Assembly (NCBI GenBank): GCA_942159475.1 | Contig: OW804102.1 | Span: 23,564,684-23,628,683 of the forward strand | Length of the DNA stretch: 64,000 nucleotides | From: Sthenelais limicola | Taxonomy: Eukaryota; Annelida; Polychaeta; Phyllodocida; Sigalionidae | Direction of reading: 5' to 3' | In this document: piece after piece, positions 57,133 through 64,000 of the stretch | How the letters are laid out: every line of letters begins with the position of its first letter | How positions within the stretch are numbered: position 1 is the stretch's first letter | Position numbers and translations under genes: made by a program | The notes under the pieces: generated by a model | Databases searched by the model: none | What the model saw: only the letters and a program-made list of their open reading frames with translations | Told to the model about the DNA's origin: nothing

Positions 57133-57845
57133 AGAGATAAACCACTGTCATACGCACTGCTGCAGGCGGGAGTTATAGGAACTAATGCATGAAAAATAAG
57201 GATTGACAGTAATTTTTTCAAACTTCGTCTTGAGAAAGTACATGGTTGGAGGATAACAAAAAGCAACAAAAAATGGATCTCAGCATATTTTTATTTCATT
57301 CTAGAGACCACCAAAGTTTAGTATTGAAGTATGTGGGGAAAATGGATATTTTCTCAGTTTTTCCAAGATTTCAGACAGACAAATAACATTTTTCAATTGA
57401 AATGTCTTCTAAACATAACCACTATTGATGTTTACCCTCATGTATGAAAGAACAGGGTATCAACATATTTTGAAATGTATTATTTAGCATTGAAAATCTT
57501 CAATATTCCTGTTTTTAACTCACCGGGATGCAGATTCAGTTGAATAACTTTTTAAAAAAGTTGGTGACCCCCATTTTGTATTGCTTGAAAGGATAAAGCA
57601 ATATGTTAGCTATGTCTATAGAGATTTTTAGGAAAAAGTTATTTTCAATTTTTTTTTTATACTGAAAAAACGAAAAAATTGTCCTTTCCTCATAGACTTC
57701 TATAGTGAACAACCATAAATTCCAAGGCTCCCTAAAATGAAAACTAACCCGGTGACATATTGTTTTTATTGGCTTTTTGAATTCACATAACCTTGTTCTT
57801 TCACGAGGCAAAGTTTAAACAAAATGTTATTTTCAGTTTATCTCT
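57133..57845. mobile_element. T element with TTAA on both sides
   Basis: AGAGATAAAC at 57133-57142 is exactly inverted at 57836-57845 (GTTTATCTCT), and TTAA flanks both (57129-57132, 57846-57849). TTAA duplication is the piggyBac signature, so this is a candidate 713-bp non-autonomous piggyBac-like element. The 10-bp ends are short and it is single-copy here, so chance is not excluded. The frame at 57536-57811 is unrecognised. Confidence 0.6.
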
Positions 57846-57855
57846 TTAAGATGAT

Positions 57856-58020
57856 CTACAGATTGTCGCATTCCTTTCCTGTGAATATGAAAGTCATTTG
57901 AGGAAAGCTTTAGAAGATTTTACCTTTTGATTTCTTTTGCTGCAGGGTCTCATAAAAATACACATTTATATTTTGGAGATCACCAACATCTGCCCTGCAG
58001 AGGTTTCACTTGTTATATAG
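57856..58020 (+). repeat. S family fragment
   Basis: AAAGTCATTTGAGGAAAGC, GCTGCAGGGTCTCATAAAA, ATATTTTGGAGATCACC and TTCACTTGTTATATAGTCC. Confidence 0.6.
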
Positions 58021-58138
58021 TCCAGAAGAAATAGGGATTGCCCTAGGACAAATTCCAACATAAGGTATCGCAACGGCAACCTTTAAGATGCTATGGGTGT
58101 ATCGCACTAAATTATAGATTGTGTGGTAAACCACTCTT

Positions 58139-58342
58139 AAGGGTGGTCTCCACTGGCTGCGGTGAGCTCTGTGGTAAGCCTTGCGATGGTGCTGTGATGG
58201 TGAGAAGTGGCGAGGTCCTGCATACATATATGGCCAGTGAACCATGTAGGCAGGACCTCGTCATTCCCCTCCACTTACAGAATCAGCACAGACCATCTCA
58301 AAGCTTAACGCAGAGCTTAACGCAGTCAGTGGAGACCACCCT
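58139..58342. mobile_element. D family copy
   Basis: AAGGGTGGTCTCCACTGGCT to CAGTGGAGACCACCCTT. A CATATATGG variant lies at the centre. Confidence 0.93.
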
Positions 58343-59194
58343 TCAGATGCCTTGCAACTCCCTCTTATCGTTACTTATTTCAACATATTTTTAAGGAAGG
58401 GCAATTTGAGAGATAATTGTGCTGACGAATACATACAACTCGCCTTCACCAATGCTCTCAGATAACCCAAATTGAAGATAAATATGAGGTAATAATAATT
58501 CATGACAACCGTTGTTAACAATAATGGGGTAATACCATACACATGTAGATGCATATGGTTAACACAACAACTCTACCGATCCATCAGAGAAAAAGACTTG
58601 TAGTTTCTAATTACAAATCAGAGTCAAGTACGGAACAAAATATCCAATCGAGACACGGTACGATGGCCCTTTGGGAAGATGGCTGCTACTGGTGGGTAAA
58701 AGTTTCCTAGTTGACAAAACTACCATCTACAAATTCATCGTATCCGTGCTTCCCATTTTCTACTTCGCCTTTTTCCCCATTACCATGGTAACCAATTCAT
58801 TTTACGAGATTTCGAATGCGCTAACACGTTCAATCGTGTAAAACATGGAATTTATAGCCTCTTCCTATCCGGCCAGATGCACTGCGCTAAATAACTACAT
58901 TCCCTACGCTGAGAAATGGCTGCAACTTTGCACAGGGGCTGCAAATTGGGTAACTTGTCTGTGAAGGAGGTTATTGGGAGGTAAGAGAATAGGGAGGGGG
59001 TAAAGACAGAGAGGCTAAGAGTGGGGTAGAGGAGATGATACTTAATAGGATACTTAACCTGAACTAGGTTTACTTGAATTTTTGGATGAACTGAATCTTT
59101 TCCCCTGCTTATTTCCTACATAATATACTAGTTTCCTTAAAACTGAACTATCGGATAACCTGGCCTTCCCTATCTCTTTAGTAGGGTAACATAA
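58343..59194. other. Mostly unique; A fragment at 58395-58480
   Basis: GCTGACGAATACATACAACT, CGCCTTCACCAATGCTCTCA and GATAACCCAAATTGAAG are a reverse A 5' portion. Confidence 0.5.
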
Positions 59195-59328
59195 AGACGA
59201 GGACCTTGTCTACATGGTCAGGGAACCATGTAGGGAGGACCTCGTCACTCCTCACCAACACAGAACCACCGCAAGGCTTACCACAGAGCTTACCACAGAG
59301 CTTACCTCAGCCAGTGGAGACCACCCTT
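59195..59328. mobile_element. D family, left arm lost
   Basis: GACGAGGACCTTGTCTACAT, ATGTAGGGAGGACCTCGTC and CCAGTGGAGACCACCCTT. Centre and right arm only. Confidence 0.88.
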
Positions 59329-59659
59329 TAGTGTGCAAGCTTCATCTGTTGGACATGTTCTTTCAACATCTGATGTATACGTTTTAGTCAATATCTTGTT
59401 TCTAAGATAAGTCTAGGTAGCCATAAAGTAGATTACTGGTAGTTACTGCCTCAATGAGTTATGCTATCCTTATAATTGTTCTTATCTATGTTTCCTTATT
59501 GGAAAACTGCGATTGACAGCACAGTTGTGTCAAATGTCAAATGTGTGATTTGTGACAGACAACATTAATGAGTCGCAAAATTAATATTCCTCAAAGGTTT
59601 TTCCAACACAATTTCTTTCTATGAATGTTCGCACCTGTTCATAGATTTGCATAAATACA

Positions 59660-59830
59660 TATCTAGAGTGAGTTATGTACAGTGCGTATTTCACTAGTGA
59701 CTTATATATGGTAGTCATGGCAACCAAATCGATTTTGCTAAGTTTACCGCCGAAATTCAACTTCATGACACAAAAATGTTTTCTATTTTCATCATTATAT
59801 GATAAAACAGAACTTTACTTAACTCGTTGG
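59660..59830 (+). repeat. G family dispersed repeat
   Basis: GGTAGTCATGGCAACCAAAT, TTCAACTTCATGACACAAAA and TGTTTTCTATTTTCATCATT match 25068-25205. Confidence 0.6.
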
Positions 59831-59887
59831 TCTCAGTCACGTAGAATATTATAATGTATTGAATACCTCTATGTATTGAATATATAC

Positions 59888-60182
59888 TTTTATGCCATGA
59901 TAGCTGTGCGTATCCACAAAAACATGGCCAGATTAGACCATGGCATAAACATGCCTGGATTGCACTAGTGGAATCCACTTTTCGAATGCAACCAATCTAC
60001 AACGTTATTTTGATTGGTTGCGTAAATTTAGTTGCGCCAATCAATGACGCTCATTTCATGACGCTCATTTCATGACGCAACGTTGTAAGTGCTTGTTTCT
60101 GCCGAGTCAGAGGGTTGCGAGACACGAAATGAAGGTAAATAATGATTAAATAAGGCTAAAATATATGTATCATGGCATAAAA
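59888..60182. mobile_element. I element, 295 bp
   Basis: TTTTATGCCATGATA at 59888-59902 is exactly inverted at 60168-60182. A further inner hairpin AATGCAACCAATC/GATTGGTTGC lies at ~59976-60020. A 15-bp word, ATGACGCTCATTTC, is duplicated near 60045. Confidence 0.75.
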
Positions 60183-60347
60183 ATAGAACCCAACTCGAGA
60201 TGGATCTAGCATGACGGATTCACAAAACACTTGTGCATTATTTTTCCGTTTTTCACTCGTGGCTTCGCCACTCGGGAAAAACGGAAAAACAACGCACTCG
60301 TGTTTTGTGAATCCGTCATGCTAGATCCATCTCTCGTTGAGTTCTAT
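60183..60347. mobile_element. H element, 81-bp arms and 3-nt loop
   Basis: 60183-60263 (ATAGAACCCAACTCGAGATG...) is complementary to 60267-60347 with about nine mismatches. The core TGGATCTAGCATGACGGATT is perfect. Nearly the whole element is one hairpin, abutting I with no gap. Confidence 0.88.
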
Positions 60348-60564
60348 CTTAGCGTTTGTAAGGTCATCTTAAAGAGTATGTTTAGTAACTTTACTTGTGA
60401 TTGTCCACACAGAAATATAGCTATTTTGTTTTTCAAATACAAAGACAATAGAAGTTATTATCTGGTCTTGAGGCTAACATTTTTAGAATCTACTCTTTAA
60501 TGGTATATTGTCTCAAAATCCATGTTTTCCCACTTAATACCGGTTTTTCTGTGACATATCACAC

Positions 60565-60978
60565 TTGGTCTAAGGTGGTTGACCTTTAGATCTTATAACA
60601 ACAATATAAGCATCACCAGAATTGTCGATACTTAAATCTGGTTCAATATTCTCATTAAATGCCTAACAATGCGATTTGTGCGTGATGTCTGGCACGGACT
60701 ATTGATTCAATGACAGAACAAACATACAGGGTTGTGCAAATTTATCTCTGGTAACGCGAGTTGAGGAGTGGTGAATCAATGGGGCAATACCCCATAACTG
60801 TCAATTAAGGGCCACATTTAAAAGTGGTAATTTCCAACTGTGACAATACATTTTAATAATGATGACATATATGATGATGGTCACACCCTGATTAAAGGGA
60901 TTTACCCGCAGGTTTTGAAATGTACTGATTGAATAGAAGACTATCATATATCCGTTGTATTGAATCGTTATTCATTTG
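60565..60978. other. Unique sequence
   Basis: Nothing recognised. Confidence 0.4.
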
Positions 60979-61268
60979 GCATTATGGGAGTATGTCAGGG
61001 TCAAACTTATAGACAACAAGGAATATTTATATATCGGTGCTCCAATGCCAATATTCATGTGTTATATACATGTTTATAACAGACGAATCCATCTTTCCCA
61101 TCATACATTTGTCTCTACACATCATTTTCATAAGATATGATATTGGTCAAAACTTTCTTGCAGTTTTCGATGAAAATGTTGCTACGTATTTGTATGTTAG
61201 ACCTGTACTGACACTTTTCCAGCATCTATTTGAACACAAATGCGCAGTGGCAAATACAAATCCCCTAT
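60979..61268 (-). mobile_element. B family copy, reverse, left end missing
   Basis: GGCATTATGGGAGTATGTC, CCCATCATACATTTGTCTC, TTGCAGTTTTCGATGAAAA and ACAAATCCCCTA. The 166-codon frame at 61037-61537 begins inside this element and runs out of it, so it is not a gene. Confidence 0.83.
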
Positions 61269-61837
61269 CATTGATTTTACAGCAGTTTGAGGAAAAGTCC
61301 CCAAAGTTAGCGATACATCATTTTCATGTGGCCCCTTATACGTGTGTCATATACTTACACAATATTATCCTGGAAGTTGAGAAAGGAGGTTGTATATATT
61401 TAGATATTCCTATATTGAACCAACCATTTAGTAACAGTGCTGAATATATGTATTTATATATATGTGTCCTGACTTTATATGGTAGACCCCTCACACTCGC
61501 ATGCCCCTTATCTAAGAGCAAGTGGGCCATTTGCTGAGCAACTCTCACCAATTCTATTCATTCCGAGAGCAATCTAAGCTGCCCAGCCTGTATGCCTCAG
61601 CCATTGCCTACATGCCAGGCTCCCTCTTCAGTTGCTAAGGTCCGAAATTAAGAGGAGAGGTTGAGGGGAGAAGGAGGAAGGGTAAGCGGTAGAGAGGGAG
61701 GTGAGAAATGGAACTAGTGGTGGGGAGGGGTGGAGAGATTAAGGCTCACCTAAAGTAAAGGCTACATAAAGTAGCAGTTCATGTTATATTGTTATGGGTG
61801 TGGAGCGTATGATGGGGATGGGGAGAAAAGGTGCCAT
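61269..61837. other. Unique; GA-rich patch at 61645-61740
   Basis: Nothing recognised. Confidence 0.4.
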
Positions 61838-62175
61838 AGGGGTGAAGTCACAAGAAAATGTACAATTGGCCATCACAAATCATCTCAAATAATCCACATT
61901 TCAGACAGAATTGAGGTTTGAAATACAGTTCAACATGACTGAATGCAATGTAATATCAGATATAATCAGATATACCTTGTTGTAAAGATTTCTCTACTTA
62001 ATCTAGCAGAATTGGCGTGACCAATATACAGCATCATAAGTCCTTAGACTGGTATCTACTCTAAAATATCTAAAGGTCTGGACAACCATGAAGGTCACTT
62101 AAGTACATTATAAATATTTGTTATAGGTTATATTAACTGAGTTTACTAAATGAGTAGAACTGCTAATTGCATGGA
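61838..62175 (-). mobile_element. A family copy, reverse, interrupted
   Basis: GGGGTGAAGTCACAAGAAAA through TTAATCTAGCAGAATTGGCG at 62018. The expected next words TTTACTAAATGAGTAGAACT and GCTAATTGCATGG appear only at 62143-62175, after about 120 bp of other sequence. Confidence 0.7.
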
Positions 62176-62874
62176 TACTTTAATTATAGCATCTCAAACG
62201 TACAATGATGTACTACACATTTTGACTTAAAGTCAGGTTTTTCAGAGTATGTCCTTAGAGACTAGAACAGGCTTTTAAAATGTTGTTTAGAGCACTAAGA
62301 CACAAGAATAGTACATGAGTGTATAGTTCTTGACAAATTGACCCATGTAAACATTTTATAATCTCATGAAAAGTTGCCAATCAAAATGCAACAAAAAATT
62401 TCACTCCATTCAGTTGAGTTGTCTCTACTTTACTCAATTTTATAATCTTTCTTTTAGAGATTATAAGTTTGAAGAATAGCAACTTTAACACCTTGCATAT
62501 CAGTGTGGTAGAAAAACAAGGCCTCAATGTATCGCTCTAGCATACCGCTTACTGTAGGAGGGAGAAATCACATACTGGAGGAGGTGAAGGAGGAGACCAT
62601 CCAGCTAAATAGACATTGGTGTTGGCGGGAGGCTGTGGGTAGGCTGCTGGAGGATGTATATTGATCAGGCGGGATGTTTGCCCTGCCTGGGTGCCACCAA
62701 ATGCATGTATCGCATTACACAACATGCATTACCATAGCTAATAAACGTCACTTGAGCAGGTTAGAAACGGGCACACACCGCGGGTGAGCACCTCGCTTAC
62801 ATGGCACATCAACACGCCAAGCGAGTTACTCCGATAAAGGCGTTAAAGAGCTTCCTCCACTGCCTCTTGGGGCA
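62176..62874. other. Unique sequence
   Basis: Nothing recognised. Confidence 0.4.
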
Positions 62875-63262
62875 GGATGATAGAAACTGTACTTGTAATA
62901 GGCTGCTCAATACATTTAGAAAATTCTTCTAAAGTTGAGTTGGAAATTATGAATAGTGGGCATATCTGAGTGCGTATGGTATTGCAATGATTCAAAAGAC
63001 ATGTTCGGTCAATCTGAACTATATTTTAAACCTCACTTTTTTAGATATAATCCTAATAATATTATTCGCAACTAAGACCATCTTATATTGGCCCTCCCCC
63101 CACCATTCTTACTATATGAAACTGTCAGGTGGTATTGTACAGGATTTAATAATTGTTATGATTTATATGTCTATGTCTCTGTTTAGCAGCAGATTTACCA
63201 GAGTTTACTTTAATGTGTACTGCTACCGGTTGAACATACATTTTCTGACGACCTGACCCATA
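62875..63262 (+). mobile_element. A family copy with diverged or inserted centre
   Basis: The left part has ATACATTTAGAAAATTCTTC, GCATATCTGAGTGCGTATGG and TAAACCTCACTTTTTTAG. The right end is ATACATTTTCTGACGACCTG then ACCCATA. It is about 150 bp longer than normal. Confidence 0.7.
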
Positions 63263-63517
63263 TATTTGTCTTTACCGGCATAATTACAAGAGGTTCCCGG
63301 AGAAAGTGCTGCTCGTGCAATAGAAGCATATCACTATCTGTACTGCACAAATATAGTCCATAGATAGCAGGGGATTGTCCCTCAGTCCCCCTCCTAACAT
63401 CTGCCTTCAGGGCCCGTGCATATTATTAGACTTAGGTACAGGGATTTGATGTTAACTGAGAGTGTAGCTTGAATTATCAGGATCTTAATTATTGTGGAAG
63501 ATGCAGCACTGGTATCA
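63263..63517. other. Unique sequence
   Basis: Nothing recognised. Confidence 0.4.
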
Positions 63518-63668
63518 TATGTGATATGTTAGAGGGAAATGAACCACAAGTCGCAAAAAATGAATTTTGAGATACTAATATTTGAAAATATGAGATGATG
63601 CCCGTTCCAATGATGGTAAACATTAAGGACATCAAAGAAGTGTTTCTTTATTTTATGTTTGATATTTG
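63518..63668 (+). mobile_element. E family left arm
   Basis: TGTGATATGTTAGAGGGAAA, GAACCACAAGTCGCAAAAAA, TTTTGAGATACTAATATTTG, GTTCCAATGATGGTAAACAT and GTGTTTCTTTATTTTATG. Confidence 0.75.
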
Positions 63669-64000
63669 GGTCGTGCACTGGAGGAATATAAATATAGGAT
63701 AGATGAACGATGACTCAAGATTAAGTAAGATATAAGGAGCTAATTTGAGGTGGACATTATTGTTCTCTGTTCTTTCATCATTTTAAGCACCCACATATCC
63801 ATGTAAAGACCCAAAACATTTTAATTGTCATCACTCAAAGTTAGTTCTAGAATATTTACCCTTCAAATGTGGCGATGGATAGGGCACATTGTTATCACCC
63901 GCAATGCTAAGTCTATGGGGATTGTTTATTTCCAGTCCACACATGCTTTGGTACAACTGCGCGGCTAAATAACGATAATTTGCTCACTGCCGCCATTACA
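63669..64000. other. Unique sequence to window end
   Basis: Nothing recognised. Confidence 0.4.

Larger units (their letters stand above)
59541..60564 (+). mobile_element. E family copy with nested G, I and H
   Basis: The left arm is at 59541-59602 (GTGTGATTTGTGACAGAC, AATGAGTCGCAAAATTAATA). E interior resumes near 60350 (AAGAGTATGTTTAGTAAC, TGTCCACACAGAAATATAG) and ends TTTCTGTGACATATCACAC. About 750 bp of other elements separates them. Confidence 0.78.

Noticed and set aside
61037..61537. 166-codon plus-strand frame as a gene
   Set aside because: It begins inside a reversed B element that is non-coding in its other copies, and the tail has no recognisable domain.
1..64000. Bacterial or phage gene content
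   Set aside because: No operon-like packing, no ribosome-binding-site-led frames and no long frames; the tRNA lacks CCA and has a Pol III stop, all pointing to a eukaryotic nuclear genome.

Overview
This window looks like repeat-dense, gene-poor nuclear DNA from an animal. The only gene I can call with certainty is a eukaryotic tRNA-Thr(UGU) at 184-256 on the minus strand. It has internal A/B boxes, a T5 Pol III stop just downstream and no encoded CCA. No reading frame exceeds 211 codons, and the longest ones are made by tandem repeats. The DNA is AT-rich and is packed with short inverted-repeat elements, minisatellites and one 5'-truncated LINE tail. A marine invertebrate, possibly a mollusc or other lophotrochozoan, is my best guess from the repeat style. 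It is a weak inference, and no protein here fixes the taxon.

Most annotation is therefore of repeat families, recognised because copies recur inside the window. Names are local. A: ~240 bp, ends TATGGGTCAGAT, about 20 copies or fragments. B: ~340-370 bp, ends AATAGGGGATTTGC. C: ~200 bp, ends TAGGYCCAAA. D: ~200 bp near-complete palindrome, ends GGGTGGTCTCCACTGG. E: 320-610 bp, ends carrying GAGTCACAAGTCGC. F, H, I, T: single-copy inverted-repeat elements. G: dispersed, no clear ends. J: ~105 bp element. K, N, S: dispersed repeats. L: 86-bp satellite. O: ~510 bp element with an internal ATATAAGCC array.

Layout. 1-5.9 kb: tRNA, a 34-bp minisatellite, a fold-back, element O and an A-E-A cluster. 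7-15 kb: N, E, A and L repeats, CCACCA tracts and a 620-bp inverted repeat. 15-20 kb: A, B, D and E nests, a perfect 182-bp duplication, element F and the LINE remnant. 21-28 kb: A, K, B and D. 28.7 kb: a perfect 30-bp palindrome. 30.4-31.3 kb: a 54-bp minisatellite. 32-35 kb: A/B and an L array. 36.2-37.1 kb: the most coding-like stretch, with two weak exon candidates. 39.3-40.5 kb: a perfect 607-bp tandem duplication. 41-50 kb: A, J, S, E and B with nested insertions. 51-64 kb: fold-backs, B with a ~757-bp insertion, D, a TTAA-flanked element T, and an E copy holding I and H.

No operon or pathway is present. The repeat biology is the informative content: copies insert into one another two and three levels deep, one composite (B inside A at the same base) occurs twice, and several families carry motifs resembling animal transcription-factor sites. 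Copy boundaries are by eye and may be off by several bases.
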